A DNA stretch of 64,000 nucleotides from positions 2,232,649-2,296,648 of the forward strand of contig JAFMSR010000019.1 of assembly GCA_022818135.1 (NCBI GenBank), given 5' to 3'. How positions within the stretch are numbered: the first letter of the stretch is position 1; every line of letters starts with the position of its first letter. Shown in pieces: positions 49,793 to 62,176 of this stretch. Origin of the DNA: Saxidomus purpurata. Its lineage: Eukaryota > Mollusca > Bivalvia > Venerida > Veneridae. The position numbers and the translations under genes were made by a program. Under the pieces are notes generated by a model. The model saw only the letters and a list, made by a program, of their open reading frames with translations. It ran no database searches and was not told the DNA's origin.

Positions 49793-51653
49793 CTGAAAAA
49801 GATTACGTTAATGTAAAAGCATGAAGACATATCAGATATATTTTGACACTGTTGTATGTATCGCTTTCATATAATATGTAGCCTACTATCCCATTTTGAA
49901 ACATGCTTACGCAGACAATCTCTATTTTGTCTGTTACGGGTAAACAGCAAAGAAATATTAATTTCAATACTCCAATATCATGTTAAATATTGCTAAAAAG
50001 AACCCGCCAATCCCTGACCTATATGTCTATGCATTTATGTTTTACATATTTTTAAAAGAACCCATTAGGTAAAGATTAAATTCAGATTTAACTGACTGCT
50101 ATTGTTGACGCATTTCCTCCTCAAACATTTTTATATAAAATATATTTCAGAAAAAAGTTATTTATAGATAGATATTTTATACAGATTTGCTTGGCAGTTA
50201 TCGTCTAGAAATTGTCATTTTATACATTTGTGTAAACATGATTCAGAAAAATATGTTAATTATCGGCAACGATTTTAGATTTGCTGGGCTTTTAAAAAAT
50301 GCCTTTTAATACATAAACATTTTTCAGAAATAAAAAGTTATTTTGTTCATTTACTCAGCACAGAGCAAAAAGCATCACTTGTGTCAAATATATTACACAA
50401 ATATATACACACAAATTCAATAGCTAACCCCATTTCAAGATTTTACATAGAGCACCTTATTAATAATACTAGTAATAAAGTCACCATTTGCATATTCATT
50501 GCCTAATTTGTTACCATTACTATCGATCAATATAAAACATGTAATAAACTGTATAAAAATGAAGTGTCGCTGGTACATGTAGCAGTGGATTTGTCATTCC
50601 ATGATTACGCAACAGAGAGAATTGAAAGAAAGGTTAGGTAAAGATCTTTTAGAGTCAGTCCCGTAACTTAAACCCCCAACTGAGATATAAAAGCCAGCAG
50701 ATGGCGCTGGGGCAGGTTTCTATATAAAATGTACATGGTTAACATCAGAGAACCCTTTTTTAAAACCCTAAAAGAACTACAGAAGTAAAAAAATTCAAAA
50801 TTTGCACAAGTGTATTTTGTAATATTCTATTTCTATTGGTGCATTTAGTTTTTTCAATACAGTGGCGCCTGCGTGTGGGTTCCCCGTGCACACGGTTTCT
50901 TTCGCGTGCAACACGAACGCTACACGCTTCACGGTTCCACTCGATTAACCGTGTAGCCAATCAGAACTATGAATAAAACGTGTATCGTGCAGAACCTGTA
51001 GCGTGAGAAACGTAAGACCGTAAAAAATGTGTGATCTTACGATTTGCACAGTACGGTCGTGAAAACTGCAAGACGTGGGAAACGTAAGACTCGCATTTAG
51101 CCCATGCAGTTTAGGCTATTTAATTGGAACTGATTATGTGATTAAGTGTGTTTTTTTCAACTTATGTTTGTATATTCCATGATAGATATATATACATTGT
51201 GTTGAGAAGGGCTTAGTACTAAAATCGTGTGTAATCATGTACGCTTGCAATTGTATGTAAATCTTCGTACCTACGGAGGCAATATAGATGTACTGTATAT
51301 ATCTAGATTGTTAAGTTTTTAGATCGGTCAATATATTTCTCTCAAAGACTAACCCAAAACCCTTTCAAATGTTAGCTTTAAGTGATAAATATAACTATGC
51401 AACATGTACATATCTGAATGACATGTTTGCTTTTTAATCAAATTACACGGTAGGTGTGAAAATCATGCAGCTGTCACGAACAACTATATACGCTTATTAC
51501 CAAATTAACAGCGTGTTTTCTATTTGTTTTTATAAACAGTGTCACATTTAATTATCAATAATTGGGTATAGATCAACATTGAGTGATAAATGTACAGGCC
51601 AGGCATGGTTTAAAACAGACAACCCTTATAGTTGTAGTCATAAAACCATCAAA
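49793..51653. other. Non-coding stretch between FReD copy 3 and SGNH gene
   Basis: I looked here for upstream module exons (EGF, TSP1, signal peptide) of the minus-strand FReD copy and saw none. The right part should hold the SGNH gene promoter; TATATATA-type sequences near 51185-51195 are not specific enough to call. Confidence 0.4.
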
Positions 51654-52401
51654 ATGGCATACGCAATATTCGGAGATAGCTATGTTTCAAGGCTACAGAA
51701 ATTTACTAACGGGAATTTATCATTTCGACAAAATAAATGCAAATTCTACGGTGTACCTGGGATGTCAACAAGAAATAAGTTTTCATGCAGCTTTGATCGC
51801 ATCTGTGCCGACAGATCAAGGTGATTTCTATATATAAATCTTTAAAATTCATGTATATTATTATTTATTTGCAAATAATCTGGTTGATTTCTAAAACATG
51901 TTTTCGTTCCTAAAATCGCTTAGTATAATATATATGTGTTTGTATGTTTCAAATTAAAGTACGTTAACTTTATTTATGGCCGACTAATAATTTATGTTTA
52001 TTTTCAGATTCGTATTTGTCATCCTGGGCGGTAATTCCATCAACAGAACGACGACACCGAGGGAAATTTTTGAAGAATTGAAGACCATGGTCGACGAATT
52101 ATTGCAGTGCGGGGTAGAAAGAGTTTTCGTTGGTGGAATTATACAGAGAGGGAAGTTCCCCAGCTGGACTGGAATGAATATCTCCAGTTTTAATAAAGTA
52201 CGCAAATCTGTGAATGCAATGCTAAAAAAACATCTGGGAAGGGATTATATAGACATTGGAAAGCGCATTAAATTCCCCACTCATTTTGATAAGGACATGG
52301 TGCATCCTGGTGTTAAAGAAGGAGGGATGATGAAATTGCAATGTGTTATACAGGCAGCATTTGCTGGCACTATACTAAAAAGTTCAATTATCAAAACATG
52401 A
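51654..52401 (+). CDS. SGNH/GDSL-type hydrolase, two exons
   Basis: Two exons, 51654-51820 and 52008-52401, joined AG/A across a GT-AG intron of 187 bp, give 186 residues. SGNH landmarks are all visible: block I FGDSYVSRL with nucleophile S9, a block-II glycine in GVPGMST, block III LGGN with N65, and block V DMVHPG with D152 and H155. There is no signal peptide, so a cytosolic protein is expected. AATAAA sits at 52442. The start at 51654 was chosen because the core fold begins just after it. Such stand-alone SGNH domains are common in molluscs and are also carried by some retroelements, so origin from a mobile element is possible. The substrate cannot be told. Confidence 0.85.
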
Positions 52402-52859
52402 AATGTACTGTCAAACTCATAATTACAAAATGTGTGTTACAAATAAAAAGATACAGGTTCCAGTGTATTTCTTTTCCTTGTGTATTTCAATAAAATGCAT
52501 GATTTTGAAGTTGATACTTCATGAGATAATGCATACTGCTTAATTCATCTATTACTGAGTTTCAGTGATGATGTTTCGTTCTAAGAGCGTTCAGTTACAG
52601 ATGAGTAATGAGGCAGTTTCATTACCCATCTGCATCCAGGCCACACCACGTGGAGGAGCTCTTCCATGGCCCACCTAGCAACCAAAATATCACAGAGAAC
52701 AGAAACGAATTGTGTACGGTAGAGATTTTAGAGTTGGAGACGAAGTATAGAAAAATAAGATTTGCTGTTTGCAGAAAAAGGAAAGGTCATTTCGGTCGAA
52801 GATAAAAAATGTAGTCTTTTAAAAATGGATTCCTTATCAATGTGAGGTATGTTGTGTGA
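52402..52859. other. 3' flank of the SGNH gene
   Basis: Contains poly-A signals at 52442 and near 52490. A 65-codon open frame at 52608-52805 has no recognisable domain and I do not call it. Confidence 0.4.
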
Positions 52860-54486
52860 AAAATAGACGGCCTCTCGCTAAGTATCAATTTCTGGTTGAG
52901 GCAGTCAGGCTCTAGTTTAGTATCAAAATCTTGTTAAGGCATACATGCTCCTGCTAAGTATCAATTTCTTGTTAAGGCAGACAGGCTCTGGTTGAGTATC
53001 AAATTCTTGATAGGGCAGACAGGCTCTAGCTAAGTTTTACATTCTTGTAATGGCAGACATACTCTAGTAATTGTATCAAATATAAAGGCAGACATGTACA
53101 TGTAGTAACACAAGTAACAATAACAACAAATCTAGCCTATTGAAAACATAAATCTGAACAAACAAACTTAGTGTATAATGTAAGTTGACCAGATTCTTCA
53201 TCAATGTGTATAATAAATAAATATTTCTAGAAATGTCATTCTTTATAAAACAGCTAAGCTGTAGTAAAGTATCACATTCTTGAAAAGGCAGACAGGCTCT
53301 AGTTAAGTATAACATTCTTGAAAAGGCAGTCAGGCTCTTTGGTTATTATCACATTATTGAAAAGGCAGTCAGACTCTAGATAAGTATCACATTCTTGGTA
53401 AAGCAGACATGCTGTAGTTAAGTATCACAATCTTGAACAGGCACTCAGGCTCTTGTTAAGTGTCGTATTCTCGAAAAGGCAGCCAGGCTCTTGCGAAATA
53501 GCAATTTCTTGTTAAGGCATACAGGCTCTATTTAAGTATCAAATACTTTTAGGCAGACAGACTCTAATTAAGTAGCAAATTTGTGGTAAGGCAGAACATT
53601 ACTAGTATCAATGTATTCCAGCAATCAAATAAAACATATATATGTAGTAATAAAAGTAACAACAAGTAAAGCTTATTGAAAACATACATCTGAATGAATT
53701 ACATGCATTAGTGTATTTTCATCCTTAAACAGATTCTTCATGAATGTGTTGTACAGTGAATTATAAATAAAAAAACTTTAGAAATGTCACGAAATGTCTT
53801 AAGAAAGCAAGCAATATCTAAAAATTATCAATTCTTTAAGAAATCTTGACATGTTCTAGCTTACTATTGAATTCATGTTAAGGCAAACCATCTCTAATCA
53901 AGAATCAAATTCAAAAGAAATCTTAAGACAGACAGGCTCTTATTAAGTATCAAATGTTTATTATGGCAGATAGGCTTAGTATAGCCAAGTATCAAATTCT
54001 TCTTAAGGCAGACCGACTCTTGTTTAGGATCAAATTTTTGTTAATGCAGACAGGCTCTAGTTTAGCATCAAAATCTTGTTTAGCATCAAATTCTTGTTAA
54101 GGCAGACAGACTCTTGTTAATGCCGAAAGGCTCAAAGTTAGCAGCAAAATCTTGTTTAGCATCAAATTCTTGTTAAGGCAGACAGGCTCTTGTTAAGGCA
54201 GACAGACTCTTGTTTAGTATCAAATTCTTGCTAAGGCAGACAGACTCTTGTTTAGCATCAAGTTCTTGTTATGGCAGACAGACTCTTGTTTAGCATCAAT
54301 TTCTTGTTAAGGCAGACATGCTCTAGTTTAGCATCAGACTCTTGTTTATTATCAAATTCTAGTCAATGCAGAAAGGCTCAAGTTTAGCATCAAAATCTTG
54401 TTATGGCACACAGGCTCTAGTTTATCATCAAAATCTTGTTTATCATCAAATTCTTGTTATGGCAGACAGGCTCTAGTTAAGCATTA
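52860..54486. repeat. Minisatellite, 38-bp unit, with a longer repeated insert
   Basis: Units like TTCTTGTTAAGGCAGACAGG then CTCTAGTTTAGTATCAAA, 38 bp, repeated some 30 times. The array is interrupted by a different block at about 53080-53260 that recurs in diverged form at about 53625-53800 (shared CTTATTGAAAACATA, CAGATTCTTCAT, ATAAATAAA). This points to a higher-order repeat. Confidence 0.9.
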
Positions 54487-55182
54487 AATTTTTTTCAATC
54501 TCTAAAAAAACAAAAATTAGACATTTTCACAAGTATCGTTGTGAATACAAACAATAATTATAAACCTTTCAAAATGAAGGTGAGTAAGCTCTACCCTGGA
54601 GACTTTTGAAATAGGCATGGAAACAATAAGACTTTAATATTATGGACATTTAACTATGCACACATATTATGAAACAGCCTAGACAGAAATAGCTCTTGTA
54701 CATTAACAAAATACAACATGACCGGAAGTGGTCTTCGTAAAATAAATTTAGAGAATAACATAACAATATGACATCGTCAGTGAATGTTCCTTTTCTCTTC
54801 TTCAAGTGTATATCTATAGAGTTTTTAAAGCTTTACAGAGCAAGGAACAGAACCAGTTGAAACAAGCCTTTTGAAATATATGAACACTACGTGTACAATT
54901 AAGATTTGATAATAAATTATTTAAAAAAATCTAATACAGAAAAAAACGTTTACTTAAAAAAATATACATTTCTTCAACACACCATACCCTGTTCATGAAG
55001 TATATTATATGCTACACTGAATTCAGTTGAGTGCTTTTATGCAGTACCACGTAAACATATGCAAACAAGAATGAGGCCAATTGTCGGTGTGTAGAACACC
55101 CGGTGAGGTCCGAAAACCCCCCTTCCCGACTAGCCTCTTCATGTCTGCCTGTTTACGACTGTATCAACGATCACAGTCACTA
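54487..55182. other. Non-coding stretch after the Ginger-like gene
   Basis: Probable 3' UTR and flank of the minus-strand gene. If that gene is a transposon, one terminal inverted repeat could lie here; I could not identify it. Confidence 0.4.
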
Positions 55183-55455
55183 TTAAAAGTACTGTGCATC
55201 ACATATGCCACATTGGAAATGATCTTCCTCCATAAATTCTTTTATCAAACAGGTCTTATGCAACCATCTGTAACACACATCACACATTACCCAATCCAAA
55301 TCACCCTTTGGATCTTTGCAATTTAACGAGTCACACAGAAGTGTATTTCTTAATCCTTTCAATAGCAGCCTTTTACCTATATATTTTCTAAACATTGTGA
55401 CATGGGCCTGACGTAGAATCCATGAAGTCCTCCCTTTAACAAGGCACTCAACTGT
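55183..55455 (-). CDS. C-terminal PHD-finger exon
   Basis: A 273-nt last exon with stop. After a basic segment (MFRKYIGKRLLLKGLR) comes a PHD-type zinc finger: LCDSLNCKD, then WVMCDVCYRWLHKTC and FQCGIC, a C4HC3 spacing with the conserved tryptophan. PHD fingers read histone tails; in a transposon this could target chromatin (inference). Confidence 0.88.
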   Translation of the reverse strand, partial: TVECLVKGRTSWILRQAHVTMFRKYIGKRLLLKGLRNTLLCDSLNCKDPKGDLDWVMCDVCYRWLHKTCLIKEFMEEDHFQCGICDAQYF

Positions 55456-58400
55456 CTGAAAGCAGAAGCATGGAAGTTAAATTTAAAAACTGCAAATACA
55501 CTAATCACTGTCTCCCGTTTTGTCATGTGCACAACTCACTGCTAAGTTATCTTAACAAAGTGTACAAACACTTATTCCATTGGTTGGACTGCATGACCCA
55601 CCATATATGTTTAAAACAAAGTTTTGAAGATAACTATCTTAAATCAACTCAAGTGTTTTCTATTTATGCCAACAATAGTGCTGCAATCTCTAGTTAAAGT
55701 TATTGTGTGCTACACAATATTCTACAGTTGTATAAGCACTATGCATGTTTTCTGCCAAATGAAAGAACAGCCCTGACAAATAGTAATATACATGTCAAAA
55801 ATCATCTTAATATTGAAAATATATAATCCAATAATATGTTGTAATGGATCTCCTACTTGAATTTTCCTATATAGTAAATAGAAATCTCTTTTCCCTTTTC
55901 CCTCAAAGAACATACTCTGATGGAAACTGTAACTTGTCCTTTATTATCAGCACTTACCATCAAAACAAAAACACCACAACTGGAGCCATCACTCTGTTGA
56001 TTGGTGGTTGGTGACTCTTTGTACCAATTAATTACATCTTGACCAAGCTCTTCACTCCTTTTCTTCATGAACAGACTGAAAATAAATTCATCATACAGGA
56101 ACACATTGTATTTAGCAATGTTGTAGAATTAAACATACAAATTAATTTACTTTAGAATCAGCCTACTACATTAAAGCCCAGTTTCCTCAGCCAATGTTTC
56201 ATTTTTAATTCTTATTTACAATAAAAAAATGGTGCAGTAAAATGTTTCATTTTTACACACAAACCAACAGAGTGAAGGCTTTGTTAACTTTGGTATGTAC
56301 TGTTTTTGTTGTAGCATTATGTAAAACTTGTCCAGTAGCTGGTCTGGAAAATATGTTTCTAGTCCCTTTTGAGGACTTTTGCTTTATAATACTAACCAGA
56401 ATTTGTCAATTAGATGACTGTTTTCTCCACCTAGGGAATCATACACCATCACTGAAGACTCTTTTGTTCTCGCAACCAGAACTACCCAGTGGTTGCCATT
56501 GATGTTCCATGGAACAACAATCATGTTGTACAGGGAAAAGTCCACCTGTTATAACACAATAAATATAAAATAAATATTCAAGTTCCAACCACAACTTTTA
56601 TTGTTATACTAATGAATGTTTTTAATATTATGTTTCATATCATGGTAATAGTGTTCCTATTTGTGGTTTCTGAATTTTCAATACATCACACTCTTAATGT
56701 TGACAAATTACTTTTTTGACACTGCATACAATGCTGAGCATTGAATAATGACACAACATTAGACCATTAAGTATTTGATGCTATAATTGTCATATAGCTA
56801 GGATCAATAAATTGAAGTAGTTAAATTTCAGCATCTGTTTTTATGGAAAATTGCCCATGACATACCTACCTTTTTAAACAAGTAATTGTCATATGTTCCA
56901 GCATCCCACAGTCTAGCAGTATATGATGGAATCATAAATATCCGATTGTTGTTGCTACTAAAATCCATGCTATCAGTTGATTCCCGAGCTAACAGTTTGG
57001 TGTATCCGTTGAGTACCTGAAACGGATAAACACATACCTTAGAAAAACTGAATTGGTAAAATTAAAGTTTGTGTGATAAAGATTGACTTAATTTGTACCA
57101 TAAATGCTTCAACAATCGGACACATTGTATAAGGTGAATGCTTTAGCCTGTGCTCAATGTTTTTAGGACCAAATGTAATAAGAAACTATGTGGAATGTCT
57201 TGGTTTGTATTTAAATCATCTACAGTATCATAATTATGTTAATTTTCTACACCAAAAAAATCCTCATTTGATAGATTTCAAACATACAATATTCAGTCAG
57301 TAAATATTAGAAGCTTGTCAATATTGAGGAACATTTATAAGGATATGATATAAATTAATTTGTAACTTTTAAGTAACCCCAATTTCATTATGGTATTACT
57401 AACCTTATCATTCAACCAGTTGTTGCCGATTAGGGTGTTTAGGTCTACCTTCTCTATCCCTTCACCAGCAACAGTCAGTCTTTCATTATTATCAAGTTCC
57501 TTGGCAGCCTCACATTTTGCCAAGAAGACTGGGGTATCTTCCAAGGTCTCTAATACATCCATTGGAGACATCTTTTCCACAACTGCCTTAGCCAACACAC
57601 AGCTGGTTAACATAAGCACTCCGGCAAAATCACCCTCCTCCCTAACAGTGCGTACTTTCAAAATCTCATCTCGTACCTTGTCAACAAAGGCTTCGCTGGT
57701 CTTTAATACCTGCATATATACAGTACACTGTTCTATTACACATGCTTTAATGACTATTACAAATTCTGTAACAATATTTGGAATGCCACATTTTGAGAAC
57801 ACAGTTATCGACTTATCGATTCATCAATGATCTGCTGATATAGAAAAAATATGAAAATAAGGTTAATGGATGTCTATAATGCTATTTTAAAAGTACACAT
57901 TGTTCAACTGATTTATATTAAGTGGGTATAACAATTAAAAAGGTTATACATATTTTTCATGTATGAAATGTGTTCGCTTCCTTACCTCATTGACAAATGA
58001 CATGACAGGGCACGAAGACACCCTCATTGCAAAGTCACCCAAATTCTCTGGACGGCAACCACTGGTTTTGATGATTTTCATACATTCATTAACCACTTGC
58101 TCAAAGGTGCCTTCTTCTGCAAGAATTTTGATGCATTCATTCAAATCACTGCTACCTGCTTCTTCAATATCTGGATTCTGACTTGGTTCCCTAAACAGTT
58201 TAACATTGCTGAGAGACACCAAACTCTTTAATACTTTTCCATCCAGTGATTGTATTCTACATCTCTGCCCAACAATTTCATTCACTATATATGGGCCTGA
58301 ATAATTTGTCGCCAAGTCAGCTTTGCTCTTTCTAGTTGCCCTCGCACTGTTAAACTTTAAAACTTTATCACCAACTTTAATCCCAACATAAGTCCTCTTC

Positions 58401-61400
58401 TTTTCATTAGCCTTCTTAAAATCCTTCTGTTGTTTTTCTTTGGCCTTTTTGGTATTATTCTCTACATTTTCATGAGTTTTTGCCTGCTGTTGTTCTCTTT
58501 CTTCAATATGCTCATCTATTACATCTTCTGATGGACAAGATGGAAACTGGTGCTGAATTAATAAAAGAACTCATAACTTCTCGTTAAATTAATTAAAGTG
58601 ATCAGAGATATATAACTAAATTTCTAGGAATAGGAGAATCCCATAACAGCATAATATCCGTTGGACTGCCTTAAATCACTCACTCTGGGCAAGTGAAGAC
58701 AAAAGCTCGTCAATTTTTTTAAAATGTTATACGAGCTAATAAAATAACAAAGACATATAGATTACATTATTTGCATTCAAACGAGAGGATGTCACATAAT
58801 GATAAACATAAAGGCCTTTTTCAACTCCAACAGCATAAATTCTTCACCAAATAATATAGATTTAACCAACTTTGCCATAGACCCATAATTTTTTTATAAC
58901 ATGTTAATCAAAGATATACATATGGTGTATGACCACACTTATACATATGAGTGAGGCTGTTAAGTTTCAGTGTTTCTATGTATTTTAGGAATAATGACCT
59001 ATTCCTCAATTTTCCAAAAAAAAATTCTATGTTCATTATCACACCAACAAATTCCTTTCTATACACAAGTCTTACATATACTTACATCTAGTCCAAAGCT
59101 TGCAGGCAACTGGCTTGGGTATTGCGCCTCTCTGCCATACAACAGAAAGAAAGGGCTGTACTTAGTAGACGCCTGGGGTTTTGTTCTCAAAGAAAACAGC
59201 ACCTGGTCAAGACGAATATCCCAATCTGTTTGGCCATCATTCACACACTTGCTTAATGCCCTGAAAGAAAACATACATTGTCATGTCTAAACTCATAATG
59301 ATAGCATGTTGAAGTACTCAATGTATTTCATCAGGTAATTATGCATTTCTAGATAACAGCCACGCACATAAACAGTCCTGCAGTACTGTATCAGTTTTAT
59401 TTAACCACAGTGATGTTTTTTTTGTCCCAAATCGATAGCATAAGAAATCTGCTAAATATTTGGCAGGCAATGATGTTGATAATCCTTTATCTATTATTCT
59501 TACATGCTGTAGGTACAACATGCCTGAACCAGTCCATAGTTATGTGACTCACTGCTGCTTTCAGTAATCAAGCCAGAAAGAATAATATTTCAGCAGACAA
59601 ACTTTAGAATATGACACTAATGTGAAATTTTCACTGCAAACTGACCGTTAGAAACGGAAGACTTTTTTCTATTTGCCTACAAGACACCAAGAAAATATAA
59701 TAGTGGTTACAACATGCCAGAATTAGTCCATATTAATGTGACTCACTGCTGCCTGCAGTAATAAAGCCAGAAATAATAATAGAAAATGACACTTAAGTGA
59801 AATTTATCACTACAATCTGACCATGATAAATGTAAGACCTTTTTTCTATTTGCCTTTAAGACACTCAGAAAATATAAAAGTGGGTACAACATGCCAGAAC
59901 CTGTCCATATTTATGTGACTCACTGTTACTTTCAGTAATAAAGCCAGAAAGAATTATATATAAGCAGACAAACTTTAGAATATGACACTTATATATATAA
60001 TAAGTAGTGATATTTTCACTTAAATCTGACCGTTAGAAACGGAAGACTTTTTTCTATTTGCCTTTAAGACACTCAGAAAATATAAAAGTGGGTACAACAT
60101 GCCAGAACCTGTCCATATTAATGTGACTCACTGCTGCTTACAGTAATAAAGCCAGAAAGAGTAATATATAAGCAGACAAACTTTTGAATATGACACTAAT
60201 GTGAAATTTTCACTAAATTTGACCGTTAGAAACGCAGGACTTTTTCTATTTCCCTACAAGACACCTAGAAAATGTAACAGTGAGTACAACATGCTAGAAT
60301 TAGTCCATATTAATGTGACTCACTGCTGCTTACAGTAATAAAGCCAGAAAGAGTAATATATAAGCAGACAAACTTTTGAATATGACACTAATGTGAAATT
60401 TTCACTAAATTTGACCGTTAGAAACGCAAGACTTTCATCTATTTCCCTACAAGACACCTAGAAAATGTAATAGTGAGTACAACATGCTAGAATTAGTCCA
60501 TATTAATGTGACTCACTGCTGCTTACAGTAATAAAGCCAGAAAGAGTAATATATAAGCAGACAAACTTTAGAATATGACACTAATGTGAAATTTTCACTA
60601 AATTTGACCGTTAGAAACGCAAGACTTTCATCTATTTCCCTACAAGACACCAAGAAAATGTAATAGAGAGTACAACATGCTAGAATTAGTCCATATTAAT
60701 GTGACTCACTGCTGCTTACAGTAATAAAGCCAGAAAGAGTAATATATAAGCAGACAAACTTTAGAATATGACACTAAAATCGACCCATGAGAATCGCAAG
60801 ACTTTCATCTATTTCCCTACAAGACACCAAGAAAATATAATAGTGGGTACAACATGCCAGAACCAGTCCATATTTATGTGACTCACTGCTGCTTTCAGTA
60901 ATAAAGCCAGAAAGAATAATATTTCAGCAGACAAACTTTAGAATATGACACTAATGTGAAATTTTCACTAAAATCTGACCGTTAGAAACGGAAGACTTTT
61001 TTCTATTTGCCTATAAGACACTCAGAAAATATAAAAGTGGGTACAACATGCCATAATCAGTCCATATTTATGTGACTCACTGCTGCTTTAAGTAATAAAG
61101 CCATTAAGAATAACATTTCAGCAGACAAACTTTAGAATATGACACTAATGTGAAATTTTCACTACAATCGACCCATGAGAAACACAAGACTTTCATCTAT
61201 TTCCCTACAAGACACTTAGAAAATGTAATAGTGGTTACAACATGCCAGAATTAGTCCATATTAATGTGACTTACTGCTGCCTGCAGTAATAAAGCCAGAA
61301 ATAATAATAGAAAATGACACTTAAGTGAAATTTATCACTACAATCTGACCATGATAAATGTAAGACCTTTTTTCTATTTGCCTATAAGACACTCAGAAAT

Positions 61401-62176
61401 GTAATAGTGGTTACAACATGCCTGAACCAGTCCATATTTATGTGACTCACTGCTGCTTACAGTAATCAAGCCAGAAATAACAATATATAAGCAGACAAAC
61501 TTTAAAATATGACACTGAAGTGAAGTGTTCACTACAAACTGACCGTTAGAAACGGAAGACTTTTTTCTATTTGCCTATAAGACTCTCAGAAAATGTAATA
61601 GTAGGAACAACATACATGAACCACTCCATATTTATGTGACTCACTTCTGCTTGCAGTCATAAAGCCAGAAAGAATAATATTTCAGCAGACAAACTTTTGA
61701 ATACGACACTAATGTGAAATTTTCACTAAAATCTGACCGTTTGAAACGCAAGACTTTCATATTTTTCTCTAAAAGACACTAAGAAAATGTAATAGTGGGT
61801 ACAACATGCCAGAATTAGTCCATATCTATGTGACTCTCTGCTGCTTACAGTAATAAAGCCAGAAATAACAATATATAAGCAGAAAATCAGTATTATCTAG
61901 ACACTTAGGTGAAATTTTCACTAAAATCTGACCTGAAATGCAAGACTTTCATCTATTTCCCTACAAGACACTAGGAAAATATAATAGTTGGTACATGATG
62001 TCAGAATCAGTCCATATTAATGTGACTGACCACATACCTTTGAAAGTGAAGAGAACTGCCCTCTTCTTGTAATGATACCGTTTGTTGACAAGAGCCCTCC
62101 CTTTGCCTCTGAAACTCTCAGGATATAATCCATCAGTAAGAAACACTGAAAGTTCACCAAAGTCAATGGATTCCAT
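55183..62176 (-). CDS. Ginger1-like transposon or transposon-derived protein (integrase C-terminus, GPY/F, Ulp1, PHD)
   Basis: Eight exons on the minus strand: 62038-62176, 59086-59260, 57986-58552, 57404-57709, 56870-57016, 56397-56545, 55958-56075, 55183-55455. From 59260 to the stop all phases fit. Content in order: an N-terminal LYPESFRGKGRALVNKRYHY segment, the end of an integrase core (NDGQTDWDIRLDQVLFSLRT, YGREAQYPSQLP), a charged helix, a GPY/F domain (NYSGPYIVNEIVG), a Ulp1-type cysteine protease (NNWLNDK; His in GNHW; Asp in VYDS; Gln and Cys in NQQSDGSSCGVF) and a C-terminal PHD finger. From memory of the family, this is the layout of Ginger1 DNA transposons. The integrase DDE core is not visible between 59261 and 62037, and exon 1 cannot join exon 2 in frame (phase 1 against 2), so exons are missing. 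It could be a dead transposon, a domesticated gene or a gene mis-assembled across a satellite. Confidence 0.78.
55958..56075 (-). CDS. Ulp1 protease exon with catalytic Gln and Cys
   Basis: A 118-nt exon encoding VINWYKESPTTNQQSDGSSC and GVFVLM, the oxyanion Gln and nucleophile Cys of Ulp1/SENP enzymes. The catalytic set is complete across the exons, so the protease part looks active. Confidence 0.9.
56397..57016 (-). CDS. Ulp1 protease exons with catalytic His and Asp
   Basis: Exon 56870-57016 (VLNGYTKLLARESTDSMDFS to WDAGTYDNYLFKK) and exon 56397-56545 (VVPWNINGNHWVVLVAR, VMVYDSLGG). The GNHW histidine and YDS aspartate are two of the C48-family catalytic residues. Splice sites and phases are clean. 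Confidence 0.9.
57404..57709 (-). CDS. Helical linker and start of the Ulp1 protease
   Basis: A 306-nt phase 0-0 exon. A helical stretch (AFVDKVRDEILKVRTVREEG, AVVEKMSPMDVLETLED) is followed by LNTLIGNNWLNDK, the typical entry of Ulp1/SENP proteases (W-L-N-D). The helical part is not recognised. Confidence 0.85.
57986..58552 (-). CDS. GPY/F-domain exon
   Basis: A 567-nt exon, phase 0 at both ends. It starts with HQFPSCPSEDVIDEHIEERE and a lysine/glutamine-rich helix, then VGIKVGDKVLKFNSARATRK and the GPY/F module (NYSGPYIVNEIVG, LVSLSNVKLFRE), then an acidic linker. The GPY/F module follows integrase cores in Gypsy and Ginger proteins. Confidence 0.88.
59086..59260 (-). CDS. Integrase C-terminal core exon
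   Basis: A 175-nt exon between TTTCTTTCAG and GTAAGT. It encodes ALSKCVNDGQTDWDIRLDQV, then LRTKPQASTKYSPFFLLYGR, the helix-rich segment that follows the catalytic glutamate in Ty3/Gypsy and Ginger integrases. Intact, without stops. Confidence 0.9.
59515..62010. repeat. Satellite array, about 193-bp unit, about 13 copies
   Basis: The unit anchor TACAACATGCC recurs near 59515, 59708, 59885, 60093, 60285, 60478, 60671, 60848, 61042, 61236, 61412, 61606, 61800 and, in altered form, 61991. The usual spacing is 191-194 bp, with two units about 17 bp shorter. The unit also carries GTGACTCACTGCTGCTT and CCGTTAGAAACG. The copies at 60285-60671 are most alike, so local expansion is recent. It fills the intron where the integrase core should be. 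Confidence 0.95.

Noticed and set aside
59339..59521. Minus-strand frame (LPAKYLADFLCYRFGT) as a remnant of the Ginger integrase core
   Set aside because: The likeness to integrase text is short, the spacing is too small, no catalytic DQG motif follows and no good splice sites bound it.
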